Position numbers and translations under genes: made by a program. Source: Fibrobacter sp. UWR4 (lineage in GTDB: Bacteria; Fibrobacterota; Fibrobacteria; Fibrobacterales; Fibrobacteraceae). From it: a stretch of 64,000 nt of DNA. Location: positions 1-64,000 of the forward strand of contig NZ_QGDU01000014.1 in the NCBI RefSeq assembly GCF_003149045.1, written 5' to 3'. The notes beneath the pieces are model-generated. The model made no database searches. It worked only from the letters and a program-made list of their open reading frames with translations, and had not been told where the DNA came from. Positions 42,604 through 51,855 of this stretch are shown in pieces. The stretch's first letter is position 1; each line of letters starts with the position of its first letter.

Positions 42604-42630
42604 AGGTCCCGCGAGAAGCTCGGGGGACCT
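42604..42630 (-). terminator. Terminator of the 743-aa lipoprotein gene
   Basis: AGGTCCC (42604-42610) pairs with GGGACCT (42624-42630), with an inner CGAG/CTCG pair. A short T-run follows on the minus strand. Confidence 0.7.
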
Positions 42631-42662
42631 GATCTTTGAAATCCTTTACAAACTATGAAAAG

Positions 42663-44894
42663 CTACAGTTTCATGGTGCCGGAATCAAGGCCACGGACAG
42701 GAACATAACGAACCTTGCCTGCGCTGTCAAAAATCACTGCTGCACCCGCCAGGAAGTTGATCCAGTTGCGCGTGCCCATCACATCGAAGAATCGCAAGTC
42801 AACCTTCTTCTGAGATGCATAAACCGCAAGAGGTAGGACCATTCTATCGTGAGAAATGTAGAAGTTGACCTTCTGCAATTTGCTGCGATTGGCCAGGATG
42901 TAATCAGAAACCAGTTCCTTGCTACGGCCTTCCAAATCGTAGAAACTTCCAGCAGGAGAACCCGTATAGGCCCAGCGGCTCACATCTTCAATGGAAGGTT
43001 GACCAGACTTAACAAACCATTCCCCATCGAGGCCCGCAAGGCTATCGGGAGAAGCGCTTAATCCAGCGCCTGCCGCAATGTTTTCGCAGGTTTCCAAGGT
43101 GCGGGTATATCCGGAATAGGCAAAGTAAATGCGGCCGGCATTCTTGAACTTGGCCCCAACGCTCTTCGCCTGGGCCTTACCGTTATCCGTCAGGTGGCCC
43201 TTGGAACCCGTCTCATTGGTACGTTCCGCATGGCGAAGCACGAACACTACGGATTCGCCCGGAGCGAGGCTCTTATAGACGTCTTCCACATCGACAAAAT
43301 CCATGATGTCATCGCTAGTGGCAGCACGCCACTTGCCGGAGGACTTTTCATAGATGTAGCTGATATCCTTGTTGATCACACCCGGACGGATTGCCCCGTC
43401 ATACTTGGATGTATCGGCACCAAGGCCCACCGTATCCTTTTCGATATCGGTGGCGGCGCGCCATCTGCCCAGTTCCGCATCGCAGGTAAAACGGACCTTG
43501 GTCTTGGTCGTATCCTGGTAATTACATCCAAAGTAATTACTCTGGCTGTAACCGATATGAGTCACCACGCCATTATTGGACTTGCCGCAAGTGGGGAACT
43601 GGAATTCACTAGTCCAGAACTTACGCAGGTGACGTTCAAAGTCGGGAACATCGCCCAGGCCCCAGCCAGCCACATTCTTACGGATCTTTTCAAAGGAGCC
43701 GTTAATATCAAGAGCCATAAGCCAGTCTGCCAGGTGAGCCCTGGAAGTCCAGTCGTCCCAGTTACCGCTGCCAGCAATTTTCTGGGCGATGGAATCTGCA
43801 AACTGCAACATCTTCTGACCGGAACCATGGCGTTGCAGCATGACGGATATCGCCAGGAGAGCCTCACTAAATTCATCACCAGCAAACAGGCTTACTTCAT
43901 CTGCGGTTCTGGAAATCGTGGAAGCGGACGCACCACCTCCAAAGCCGCCAAAAACGCCCTGCTGCTGCATAAAGAAGGAATCGTTAAAGCCTTCAATCTT
44001 GATGCCGAAAGCGTACAGGACCTTCTTCAGGGACTGTTCCTTGAACATACGGACCGGAGAATTGTAACCGCTCTGTTCCACAAGCTTGAGAGTAGGTACA
44101 GCCTCAAGATGAGTCAGGATATTCACGTTTACGGAATCCTTTTCCGTAAGGTCCGTTACAGAGGTGAGCGTTACCGGCTCGGCAGAAAGACCGCCGGTCA
44201 ATTCACTCTTGTAATAGCCGAATGCTTCCACTCGGACATAAGGAGAAACAATATCAAACGCATCAAAAGTATAGGAGCCATTACCGGTGGTAATGCAGGT
44301 CTTGTGCTTACGGTCGGAATCAGCCAGGCGATGCAGGCTATCCAATTCCACCACCGTTACGGAAGTACCATGACGGAAAGGTCCCTTTTCCGCAATACCG
44401 GCAACAACCACGCCCTCCCTACGGTAGACGAATTCGCCTGTGAGGGAATCCATACCGAAAACGGATACGGACGGTTCTTCCTCTTCGGCACCAACGGACA
44501 GGGAGCCATCGTTACAGGAAACACCGATTTGTTCAACAATGTCCGTACGCCATTCCCCGTTTACACAGAAATACAGAGTATTTTCCGCAGCCACCAGGAA
44601 GGATTCCCCATCATTGGCGGAAGTACACTTCGGCAGCTCATCCGCCTCTTCGACAGCGGTAGTATCTTCCACAGGTTCCTCGTTCCCGCCGACAGGATCG
44701 ATGGGAATAATAATCTCGCCCCCCTGAGAGTCCCCAGGGTTATTTGGATTATTGGGGTCACCGGGATTACTAGGATCCTTAGAATGTCCAGTGGAAGAAC
44801 TGGAGAAATCTTCCTGCAGTTCGGATTCGACGCCTGTATGTCCTTTACAGGCGACAAAAATCAAGGGCAAAACCAAAAAAATCAAACGATACAT
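42663..44894 (-). CDS. Fibrobacter-type lipoprotein with C-terminal histidine-phosphatase domain
   Basis: The 743-aa product has a lipobox (LPLIFVAC, Cys about residue 16), a linker rich in Ser, Asn, Pro and Gly, and a module (GIAEKGPFRHGTSVTVVELDS...VNILTHLEAVP) shared with the 681-aa lipoprotein at 3745-5790. Cysteine repeats follow. Residues ~545-743 are a histidine-phosphatase (phosphoglycerate-mutase fold) domain with the catalytic FVLRHAERTNETG, YSGYTRTLETCENIA and FYISHDRM motifs. An extracellular phosphatase is likely. Nothing shows whether it acts on phosphosugars, phytate or other substrates. TATATT ends 8 nt before the ATG and there is no Shine-Dalgarno sequence. Confidence 0.85.
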   Translation of the reverse strand: MYRLIFLVLPLIFVACKGHTGVESELQEDFSSSSTGHSKDPSNPGDPNNPNNPGDSQGGEIIIPIDPVGGNEEPVEDTTAVEEADELPKCTSANDGESFLVAAENTLYFCVNGEWRTDIVEQIGVSCNDGSLSVGAEEEEPSVSVFGMDSLTGEFVYRREGVVVAGIAEKGPFRHGTSVTVVELDSLHRLADSDRKHKTCITTGNGSYTFDAFDIVSPYVRVEAFGYYKSELTGGLSAEPVTLTSVTDLTEKDSVNVNILTHLEAVPTLKLVEQSGYNSPVRMFKEQSLKKVLYAFGIKIEGFNDSFFMQQQGVFGGFGGGASASTISRTADEVSLFAGDEFSEALLAISVMLQRHGSGQKMLQFADSIAQKIAGSGNWDDWTSRAHLADWLMALDINGSFEKIRKNVAGWGLGDVPDFERHLRKFWTSEFQFPTCGKSNNGVVTHIGYSQSNYFGCNYQDTTKTKVRFTCDAELGRWRAATDIEKDTVGLGADTSKYDGAIRPGVINKDISYIYEKSSGKWRAATSDDIMDFVDVEDVYKSLAPGESVVFVLRHAERTNETGSKGHLTDNGKAQAKSVGAKFKNAGRIYFAYSGYTRTLETCENIAAGAGLSASPDSLAGLDGEWFVKSGQPSIEDVSRWAYTGSPAGSFYDLEGRSKELVSDYILANRSKLQKVNFYISHDRMVLPLAVYASQKKVDLRFFDVMGTRNWINFLAGAAVIFDSAGKVRYVPVRGLDSGTMKL

Positions 44895-44902
44895 TTGAGT
44901 CC

Positions 44903-44908
44903 AATATA
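44903..44908 (-). promoter_or_regulatory. -10 box close to the lipoprotein start
   Basis: TATATT on the minus strand ends 8 nt before the ATG at 44894, consistent with a leaderless or 1-2 nt leader. Confidence 0.35.
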
Positions 44909-44979
44909 AAAATGGACCTTTGGATTGCCAACAAAAAAAGATTTTACAAGGCTTCGGATAAGGGAAAACACCCCAAAAA

Positions 44980-46467
44980 TTACAGCATGGAACCCGTTTC
45001 CAGGAATTTCTGGTGCATTTCGAAGGCGCGGTTGATGGCCAGAGGCATGTGGATGCCCTTGGCGTGCTTCAGACTATATTCCAGGAAGTCGCTTAACGGC
45101 TCCTTGAAATTGGGGTGGGCGCAGTTCTTGATGATCAGTCGGGCGCGGTCTTCTGCAGCGAGGCCGCGAAGGTCGGCGAGACCCTGCTCCGTCACGAAAA
45201 TCATGGTATCGTGATCCGGATGGTCCACATGACTTACGTAAGGAACCACGGAACTGATGGTGCCGTTCTTTGCAACGGAAGGCGTCATGAAAAATCCCAG
45301 CAGGCAGTTGCGGGCAAAGTCCGCAGAGCCGCCGATACCGTTCATCATGGCAGAACCCGTCACCAGGGAACTGTTCACGTTGCCGAAAATATCCACTTCA
45401 AGGGCAGTGTTCATGGAGATGACGCCAATACGCTTGATGACGTCAGGGCTGTTGCTCACTTCCTGCTGGCGGATAATCAAATGTTTCTTCCATTCGTCAG
45501 CATTGGCCACAAATTCCTTCTGGGTACTTTCAGACAAAGTAAGTGCCGTACCGGAGGCGATGCCAAGCTTGCCGTTCTTCAACAGCGGGAGAACCGCTTC
45601 CTGGATGACTTCGGTATAAAGGTCAATCTGATGGAGGCGGCTATCAGCAGCCATGGCGGAGAGAACCGCATTTGCAACCTTGCCTACGCCACTCTGGTAG
45701 GCCAGCCCCTTCAGGAGGCGTCCGCGTTTTTCTTCATAGCGGACAAAGTCCAAGATGCGGTCCCCGATATTACGGGAAATTTCATCCGGTTCCACAAAAG
45801 GAGTAACTTCGTCAAAGCGGGACTGTTCCACGATAGCAACAACGCGATTGGGATTTACGCGGGCAAAAGTATCGCCTACGCGATCACCGGCGGCATCAAT
45901 GGGCAGGGCCTTTGCGTGGGGCGGAAGTTCCGGCAGCGCCACGTCGTGAATGCCCACGCAGGCTTCCCCAAAGCGGGTGTTCAATTCCAGAATGACCTTT
46001 TCTGCAGATTCCAGGAAGGTAACGGAATTGCCGCCAGATGTAGAAAGGCACACGCGACCATCGGGCAAAATCTGGGTCACTTCCACAATGGCAACCGTGG
46101 GACGGGGAAGCGCCCCCGTACGGATCCAATAGCCCATCTTGCCCAAGTGGGCGTCAATGTACTTGATGGAGCCGGAGTTGATGGCCTTGCGGAGTGCGGG
46201 ATTGGACTGATAAGGCATGCGGAAGCTAACGGCTTCTGCACGGGCAAGGGCGCCGTCGCAGGAATCGCCGGTAGAGGCTCCGGAGAAAAGCGTCACCTGG
46301 AAGGGTTTACCCTCGGCGTGAAGTTTTTCCGCGCGGGTTGCAAGAGCCGTAGGCACCACCTTAGGGTAGCCAGCCAGCGTAAAGCCGGAAACACCCAGAA
46401 CGTCACCATCGTTAATGAGGAGAGCCGCTTCTTCAGCGGTGCACTTTTTATCTTCAATCCAATTCAT
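44980..46467 (-). CDS. Acetyl-CoA hydrolase/transferase family protein (succinyl-CoA:acyl CoA-transferase type)
   Basis: The 495-aa protein matches the Cat1/ScpC family of CoA transferases: DGDVLGVSGFTLAGYPKVVP, LFSGASTGDSCDGALARA, RIGVISMNTALEVDIFGNVN, GSAMMNGIGGSADFARN, and FVTEQGLADLRGLAAEDRA. It likely swaps CoA between succinyl-CoA and acetate or propionate. With the Na+-pumping decarboxylase subunits 3-5 kb away it fits the succinate/propionate end of fermentation. It is divergent from the GtrA gene with a shared palindromic promoter region. Confidence 0.88.
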   Translation of the reverse strand: MNWIEDKKCTAEEAALLINDGDVLGVSGFTLAGYPKVVPTALATRAEKLHAEGKPFQVTLFSGASTGDSCDGALARAEAVSFRMPYQSNPALRKAINSGSIKYIDAHLGKMGYWIRTGALPRPTVAIVEVTQILPDGRVCLSTSGGNSVTFLESAEKVILELNTRFGEACVGIHDVALPELPPHAKALPIDAAGDRVGDTFARVNPNRVVAIVEQSRFDEVTPFVEPDEISRNIGDRILDFVRYEEKRGRLLKGLAYQSGVGKVANAVLSAMAADSRLHQIDLYTEVIQEAVLPLLKNGKLGIASGTALTLSESTQKEFVANADEWKKHLIIRQQEVSNSPDVIKRIGVISMNTALEVDIFGNVNSSLVTGSAMMNGIGGSADFARNCLLGFFMTPSVAKNGTISSVVPYVSHVDHPDHDTMIFVTEQGLADLRGLAAEDRARLIIKNCAHPNFKEPLSDFLEYSLKHAKGIHMPLAINRAFEMHQKFLETGSML

Positions 46468-46475
46468 AGCACCAC

Positions 46476-46489
46476 AAAATAATTATTTT
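46476..46489. promoter_or_regulatory. Palindromic divergent promoter
   Basis: The perfect 14-bp palindrome AAAATAATTATTTT carries one TATTTT -10-like box per strand. They end 8 nt before the CoA-transferase ATG (46467, minus) and 7 nt before the GtrA ATG (46497, plus). Confidence 0.45.
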
Positions 46490-46496
46490 GCGGACA

Positions 46497-46913
46497 ATGT
46501 TTCATTTCGTCAAGTACAATCTCATCGGAATTATGAACACCTTGATTACCCTCCTGGTTGTCTGGGTGTTCCACCAGCTTTTGGACTGGAACCTGGAACT
46601 GTCCAACTTCCTAGGTTTTGTAGCCGGCGGTTGTAACAGTTACGTGATGAACCGAATCTGGAATTTCAAGAGCCAGAATGAAAAAAAGACCGAAGTGGTC
46701 CGATTCCTTATCGTATTCCTCTGCGCCTACGGATTGAACCTGCTGGTTCTGGAAGTTTGCGTCTATGCACTTGGGAACTTCGGCTGGCTTGCCGGTTTCA
46801 ATGAATTCGTAACGAAATTCATGAAGCCCAGTTATTTCGCCAACATCGTGGCAAACATTGTCTATGTGCTGGCTAGCTTCACCTTGTACAAAAAGTGGGT
46901 TTTCAGGAAGTAA
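46497..46913 (+). CDS. GtrA-family membrane protein
   Basis: The 138-aa protein has four hydrophobic helices and the GtrA signature (YNLIGIMNTLITLLVVWVF, FLGFVAGGCNSYVMNRIWNF, ASFTLYKKWVF). GtrA proteins are thought to flip polyprenyl-linked sugars in cell-surface glycan modification. The ATG at 46497 is chosen; an in-frame TTG lies three codons upstream. Confidence 0.87.
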   Translation: MFHFVKYNLIGIMNTLITLLVVWVFHQLLDWNLELSNFLGFVAGGCNSYVMNRIWNFKSQNEKKTEVVRFLIVFLCAYGLNLLVLEVCVYALGNFGWLAGFNEFVTKFMKPSYFANIVANIVYVLASFTLYKKWVFRK

Positions 46914-46952
46914 CTGCAACCCCATCGCGAATACAGGCATCTAAAAAGGCGT

Positions 46953-47720
46953 ATGGAAAAATCCCCTATTTTATCAATCCAGAATCTCCGTCGCGATTTC
47001 AAGATGGGCGACGAGACGGTCCACGCCCTGCGTGGGGTAAGCTTTGATATTTACGAAGGGGAATTTGTCACCATCATGGGCACCAGCGGTTCCGGCAAAT
47101 CCACCATGCTGAATATTTTAGGATGCATGGACAAGCCCACCAGCGGCCACTATATCCTGGACGGGGAACACACCGAAAAGCTGAAGCGGGATGCACTTGC
47201 CCGGATCCGAAACAAGAAGCTTGGCTTTGTATTCCAGAGTTACAATCTTCTGAGCCGCACCACCGCACTGGAAAACGTGGAACTTCCGCTGCTGTACAAT
47301 TCCAAGGTTTCCTCCGGGGAACGCCGCCGCCGAGCCATCGAAGCTCTGGAAATGGTGGGACTTTCCGACCGCATGAACCACCTGCCCAACCAGATGTCCG
47401 GCGGTCAGCAGCAACGTGTGGCCATTGCCCGCGCCCTGGTCAACGACCCGGTAATTATTCTGGCCGATGAAGCTACCGGAAATCTGGATACCCGCACCAG
47501 CTACGAAATCATGATGATTTTCCAGGAACTGCATAGACAGGGAAAGACCATCGCCTTCGTGACCCACGAGCCGGATATCGCCACCTTCAGCGGTCGCACC
47601 ATCACCCTGCGGGACGGCCTCCTGAAAAAGGATGTCGTGAACGATAACGTAGCAGACGCCCGTGCGGCACTGGAGGCATTGCCCCTGCCGGAAGTTTTCG
47701 ATGACGAGGAGAAAACATGA
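46953..47720 (+). CDS. MacB-type ABC exporter ATPase
   Basis: The 255-aa ATPase has Walker [17 protein letters not shown], signature [15 protein letters not shown], Walker [14 protein letters not shown] and the H-loop VTHE. It is of the LolD/MacB-ATPase class (energises mechanotransmission-type exporters). The stop overlaps the permease start by 4 nt (ATGA), so the two are co-translated. Confidence 0.93.
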   Translation: MEKSPILSIQNLRRDFKMGDETVHALRGVSFDIYEGEFVTIMGTSGSGKSTMLNILGCMDKPTSGHYILDGEHTEKLKRDALARIRNKKLGFVFQSYNLLSRTTALENVELPLLYNSKVSSGERRRRAIEALEMVGLSDRMNHLPNQMSGGQQQRVAIARALVNDPVIILADEATGNLDTRTSYEIMMIFQELHRQGKTIAFVTHEPDIATFSGRTITLRDGLLKKDVVNDNVADARAALEALPLPEVFDDEEKT

Positions 47721-48922
47721 GTCCGTTCATCCTGATGAAAATTGCACTGAAGGCTCTGTTCAGAAACCGCATGCGCACCTTCCTTTCGGTGCTGGGCATC
47801 GTCATTGGTGTAGCCGCCGTCATCGCCATGGTAGCCATGGGCGAAGGTTCCAAGCAGTCCATCAAGGAACAGATGACCTCCATGGGCACCAACGCCATCA
47901 TCATCATGCCCAACCGCGACCGTCGTGGCGGCGTCCAGACGGAATCCGCAGTCTCCCTGGAAGAAGAAGACGTTATCGAAATTCGGGAAAGGGCGCAGTT
48001 CATCAACGGAGTCTCCCCCATGATTACCGCAAACGGACAGGCTATTGCAGGGAACAACAACTCCCCCACCCAACTCAGCGGCATTTCCTCGGACTATCTC
48101 AAGATCCGCAACTACGAAATTGAGGACGGCGTCATGTTCGACGACGAGGCGGACCGCATGGCAAAAGTCTGCGTTATCGGCCAGACCGTCATCAAGAACC
48201 TATTCCCCGACACGGATCCCATCGGGAAGACCATCCGATACAAGAGCATCCCTCTGAAAGTCATCGGGACCTTAAAAACCAAGGGTAGCGGCGACTTCGG
48301 GCAGGACCAGGACGACGTCATCTTTACGCCTTACCAGACTGTCATGAGACGCTTTAACGCTACCACGGATATCCGCCAGATTTATGCCAACTCCATCGGA
48401 GAAGGTTACGCGGAACGGGCCACCGAAGAAATCATGGGCATCCTGAAGGAACGACGCAACTGGACAAAGCCCGTGGATCCCTTCCGAATTTTCACCCAGG
48501 AAGAAATGATCACCATGATGACCAACACTTCCGACATGCTTTCCCTGGTCCTTACGGCAATCGCAGGCATTAGCCTTCTGGTAGGCGGCATCGGCATCAT
48601 GAACATCATGTATGTCTCCGTTACGGAACGCACCAAGGAAATCGGCCTGCGCATGGCTATTGGCGCCCGTGGCCGCGACATTCTCCTGCAGTTCCTTTTC
48701 GAATCCGTCATGATCAGCCTGCTAGGCGGCCTTATTGGCATAGCCCTCGGGATAGGCGCTTCCGAAATTGTGAAAAACGTCCTGAACTGGCCCATGAGCG
48801 TCTCCATTACAAGCGTCATCGCAAGCTTCAGCGTCTGTTTCATGACAGGCGTATTCTTCGGATGGTATCCCGCCCGAAAGGCCAGCCGACTGGATCCTAT
48901 CGAAGCATTGAGATTTGAATAA
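47717..48922 (+). CDS. MacB-type ABC exporter permease
   Basis: The 401-aa protein has the MacB layout: one N-terminal helix (FRNRMRTFLSVLGIVIGVAAVIAMVAMG), a periplasmic MacB_PCD domain (~55-260; GISSDYLKIRNYEIEDG), then three helices (LLVGGIGIMNIMYVSVTERTKEIGLRMAIGARGRDIL...). No membrane-fusion protein is adjacent, although a TolC-like gene is present at 58903. The substrate is unknown. Confidence 0.9.
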   Translation: MSPFILMKIALKALFRNRMRTFLSVLGIVIGVAAVIAMVAMGEGSKQSIKEQMTSMGTNAIIIMPNRDRRGGVQTESAVSLEEEDVIEIRERAQFINGVSPMITANGQAIAGNNNSPTQLSGISSDYLKIRNYEIEDGVMFDDEADRMAKVCVIGQTVIKNLFPDTDPIGKTIRYKSIPLKVIGTLKTKGSGDFGQDQDDVIFTPYQTVMRRFNATTDIRQIYANSIGEGYAERATEEIMGILKERRNWTKPVDPFRIFTQEEMITMMTNTSDMLSLVLTAIAGISLLVGGIGIMNIMYVSVTERTKEIGLRMAIGARGRDILLQFLFESVMISLLGGLIGIALGIGASEIVKNVLNWPMSVSITSVIASFSVCFMTGVFFGWYPARKASRLDPIEALRFE

Positions 48923-48936
48923 TTTTCTTGTATATT
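48908..48936 (+). promoter_or_regulatory. eda promoter inside the macB-like gene
   Basis: TTGAGA (48908-48913), a 17-nt spacer and TATATT (48931-48936). The -35 lies in the last codons of the permease gene, and the -10 ends 6 nt before the eda ATG in the context TATATTTAAGGCATG. Confidence 0.65.
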
Positions 48937-48942
48937 TAAGGC

Positions 48943-49581
48943 ATGGAATTTCTTGAATCTCTAAAAGACATGCCGGTCATCGGCATCCTCCGTGATATCC
49001 CTCGCGGCTCCGAAGAACTTTGCGCGAAGACTGCTGCCAAGTGCGGCTTGAAGGCGATTGAAGTCACCATGAATACCGATGGCGCCGCAGAAATCATTAC
49101 CCGTCTAAAAGATGCTTGCAAACCCTACGGCATCACCGTCGGTGCAGGCACTGTCCGTCACGACAGCGACCTGGAGGCAGCACTTCTTGCAGGGGCAAAC
49201 TTCATCGTGACTCCCAATACACGAAGCAACATCATCCGTACGGCAGCTTCTTCCAGGACGCCCATCATTCCGGGAGCGCTCACCCCTACGGAAGTCCAGA
49301 AGGCTTACGACCTGGGAGCCACCGCCGTAAAGATTTTCCCGGTGGATTGCGTAGGCGGCCCCAAGTACATCAAGGCTCTCCGCGGTCCCTTCCGCGACAT
49401 TCCGCTCCTTGCCTGCAGTGGCGTAAACGCAGAAAATGCTGGTGACTACATCAAGGCTGGCGCCAACCTGCTGGCATTCGGCGGAAGCATCTTCAGTGCA
49501 AAACTCATGCAGGAAGGCAACTGGGATGAAATCGGCCACCGTCTTACGGAACTTTTGGAAGCCGTCCGCAAAGCCCTGTAA
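48943..49581 (+). CDS. eda: KDPG / 2-keto-4-hydroxyglutarate aldolase
   Basis: The 212-aa TIM-barrel aldolase has the Schiff-base lysine in GATAVKIFPVDCVGGPKYIKAL, the catalytic Glu in AIEVTMNTDGA, and GAGTVRHDSDLEAALLAGANFIVTPNT. It splits 2-keto-3-deoxy-6-phosphogluconate (Entner-Doudoroff or uronate breakdown). The gene is transcribed alone from a promoter in its upstream neighbour and may be leaderless. Confidence 0.93.
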   Translation: MEFLESLKDMPVIGILRDIPRGSEELCAKTAAKCGLKAIEVTMNTDGAAEIITRLKDACKPYGITVGAGTVRHDSDLEAALLAGANFIVTPNTRSNIIRTAASSRTPIIPGALTPTEVQKAYDLGATAVKIFPVDCVGGPKYIKALRGPFRDIPLLACSGVNAENAGDYIKAGANLLAFGGSIFSAKLMQEGNWDEIGHRLTELLEAVRKAL

Positions 49582-49642
49582 TACTCCCGCAAAACTTAAA
49601 GCAAGCTAAGTAGGCGTAGCCTATGAAAGCGCAGTCTTTTTT

Positions 49643-49671
49643 CGGGGGTCCAGGGGGCAGCGCCCCTTGCA
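49643..49671. repeat. G/C-rich palindromic repeat
   Basis: GGGGGTCCAGGGGGCAGCGCCCCTTGC carries the GGGGC/GCCCC palindrome seen at 39535 and 52940. It separates two convergent genes. Confidence 0.45.
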
Positions 49672-49676
49672 TCATA

Positions 49677-50537
49677 CTAAGATTTCATTTTCTTCTTGCA
49701 TTCGTACATGGACACGTCTGCACTATGGAGCATGTCATCCATTTCCGCATAGTCTTCGGAAGAATGGGCGACGCCATAGGCGAAGGAAACCTTCTGGTCC
49801 ACGATGGTAATTTCATCCACCGCCTGACGCATACGGTCCACGCAAATGAAGGCGCCCTTCTTGTCCGTTTCGGGGCAGATGATCATGAATTCGTCACCGC
49901 CCATACGGAACAGCAAATCGGACTCACGGAGCAGGGCCTTCACGGAATTCACTACGGAACGCAGGAGCAGGTCGCCGGCCTGATGGCCATAGCGATCGTT
50001 TACAGTCTTCAAGCCGTTCACATCAAAATAAATCAAGGAGAAACTATTACCATAGCGACGGCTACGGGAGAACCATTCCCTCAGGGAGTACATACCATGA
50101 CGACGGTTGTAGCAGCCGGTCATATCGTCCGTAAGGGAAATGTCTCGCAGGTGGCGCAATGCACGGGCCAGGCGGATATGAACATTCACGCGAGCCAAAA
50201 GAATATCGGTCATGGCATTCTTGCTGACAAAATCAGATGCGCCAGACTGGAAGCCCTTGGTAATGCTATCCGTGTCTTCACGACTGGTGAGGAATATAAT
50301 GGGCAGGTCATCCAGAGCGAAACGCTGACGGATTCGCAGGCAGACTTCATAACCATTCAGGTTCGGCATGTTGATGTCCAGAAGGACTAAGTCTACGCGG
50401 TTTTCGTTCAAGAAAGCCAGGGCTTCCTCACCGGAATTACAGCAGGTCACATTGTAACCCACATGAGACAAAAGTTCAGAAGTCTGATTCAAGACTTCGG
50501 CATTGTCATCCACAATCAATATTTTTTCTTCAACCAT
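49677..50537 (-). CDS. Response-regulator diguanylate cyclase (REC-GGDEF)
   Basis: The 286-aa protein has an N-terminal receiver domain (ILIVDDNAEVLNQTSEL, phospho-acceptor Asp in LVLLDINMPNLNGYEV) and a C-terminal GGDEF domain with an intact active site (FRMGGDEFMIICPE). It should make cyclic di-GMP when phosphorylated. An RxxD inhibitory site is not evident. The start at 50537 has GGAAGGG about 5 nt upstream. The open frame extends seven codons further. No cognate histidine kinase is adjacent. Confidence 0.92.
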   Translation of the reverse strand: MVEEKILIVDDNAEVLNQTSELLSHVGYNVTCCNSGEEALAFLNENRVDLVLLDINMPNLNGYEVCLRIRQRFALDDLPIIFLTSREDTDSITKGFQSGASDFVSKNAMTDILLARVNVHIRLARALRHLRDISLTDDMTGCYNRRHGMYSLREWFSRSRRYGNSFSLIYFDVNGLKTVNDRYGHQAGDLLLRSVVNSVKALLRESDLLFRMGGDEFMIICPETDKKGAFICVDRMRQAVDEITIVDQKVSFAYGVAHSSEDYAEMDDMLHSADVSMYECKKKMKS

Positions 50538-50600
50538 GTTAACCCTTCCCAAAACCACACACCGATTGGTTCTGGTTCAAAAATACAATTTTTGATGGGT

Positions 50601-51422
50601 CTAGAGTTGTAAAAATTCCAACACAGGAGAAGTCTCCACAAGACTCATTTTCTGTGCGTAATTGAAAAAACTTTTTAACGATTCCTTACGTTCATCGGTA
50701 AAACGATAGTCCAGGGCGCTATAATAATTTTCCACCACCTGGCGAGGTAAACTTACCGGATATCGTTCCAGCCATTTATCCAGAGCCCGTGATGGATTTT
50801 CCCTAAACTTGTCGATACTGATTTTTGTGGCATCCAAATACCGACGCAGGGAATCTATATGCTCGTTGTCCAAGGCGTTCTTGGAAATAATCCAGGCACC
50901 GAAAACGAAAGGCTTCTTCTGCCATTCCTGCCAGAGAGTACCCAAGTCATAATCGTATGCAAAACGATGACGCTCATTTTCTTCCAGAGCCTGGTCACCA
51001 ATCAGGAGGCAAGCATCATCGCCTTCCTCATAGGCGCCATCCACATAAATGGGCTTTATGCCAAATCGTTCTTCCAGAAGAATTCGCAGCAAGGTGACCG
51101 AAGTCTTACTTTGACCTGTCATACGAATGCGACGGCCATCCAATGAATTTATCTGTAATTTGGAAAATAACTTAACCGAACGAACTTCAAAAGAACAGGA
51201 CGTACACAATTCCGGCGAAAGAACAAAAGCGCCTGGTTTTTGAGCGAACGTAATGGAAGATGCCGGAGACAAGTGAATGGATCCATCCTTCAGCCCAGCA
51301 CAATGGGCGCTAGGGGGGCCGTCTATAAATTCAATGTCACGAAATTCCGACTCACGCCCAATAAAATCATGAAAAAAGGGCGCACAGACTAAAAATGGAA
51401 TTCGGCCAACTCGTAAAGTCAT
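50601..51422 (-). CDS. mqnA: Chorismate dehydratase of the futalosine menaquinone pathway (MqnA-like)
   Basis: The 273-aa protein starts with RVGRIPFLVCAPFFHDF, typical of MqnA/MqnD periplasmic-binding-like folds, with SIHLSPASSITFAQKP and RMTGQSKTSVTLLRILL downstream. MqnA makes 3-enolpyruvylbenzoate from chorismate for menaquinone, used in fumarate respiration. No other menaquinone gene is adjacent. The closely related MqnD is the main alternative. Confidence 0.8.
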   Translation of the reverse strand: MTLRVGRIPFLVCAPFFHDFIGRESEFRDIEFIDGPPSAHCAGLKDGSIHLSPASSITFAQKPGAFVLSPELCTSCSFEVRSVKLFSKLQINSLDGRRIRMTGQSKTSVTLLRILLEERFGIKPIYVDGAYEEGDDACLLIGDQALEENERHRFAYDYDLGTLWQEWQKKPFVFGAWIISKNALDNEHIDSLRRYLDATKISIDKFRENPSRALDKWLERYPVSLPRQVVENYYSALDYRFTDERKESLKSFFNYAQKMSLVETSPVLEFLQL

Positions 51423-51445
51423 GTAAAAAAGTTAACTTTTCTCCC

Positions 51446-51463
51446 GTGATCAAATTGTGATCA
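51446..51463. promoter_or_regulatory. GTGATCA direct repeat in a divergent promoter region
   Basis: GTGATCA occurs at 51446-51452 and 51457-51463, 11 bp apart (one helical turn). Each contains the palindrome TGATCA. It lies between mqnA and the 96-aa gene and may be an operator. Confidence 0.4.
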
Positions 51464-51508
51464 TAGAGGAAATAGAAAGAAAAACAAAAGATAATTGGCT
51501 AAGGTATA

Positions 51509-51799
51509 ATGGCTGTATTCCACGTTAAGAAAACGTCGCTCGGTGAAGATCCCAACACTCTGGTCTTCAAGGGCAAGATTGTTGAAGGCCCCATCAGCAA
51601 GGGCATGACCATTGAAATCCCCGTTACACAGGAAGCTGTGGTCAGTATGAAGATTTACGATGTCGTCCTCTTTGAAAAGCAGAAGGATGACGAAAAGAAA
51701 GTCGGTCTGGTCATGGACTTCGACGGCCTCCCAGATGACATGGAAGTCATCATGGGCCTGAACATCGCCGAAGAAGACCTGAAGATCGTCAACGAATAG
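51509..51799 (+). CDS. Hypothetical protein, 96 aa
   Basis: A small, acidic, beta-rich protein with alternating strands (LVFKGKIVEGPISKGMTIEIPV, VSMKIYDVVLFEKQKDDEKKVGLVMDF). It resembles a translation-factor-like beta barrel in outline only. No family is assigned. AAGG lies 4 nt before the ATG. It precedes the GH5 gene by 56 nt and may share its transcript. Confidence 0.6.
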   Translation: MAVFHVKKTSLGEDPNTLVFKGKIVEGPISKGMTIEIPVTQEAVVSMKIYDVVLFEKQKDDEKKVGLVMDFDGLPDDMEVIMGLNIAEEDLKIVNE

Positions 51800-51855
51800 G
51801 AATTCCTAAAAAACGGCGGTCAATTCAGACCACCAAAACACAATGGGATGGTACA

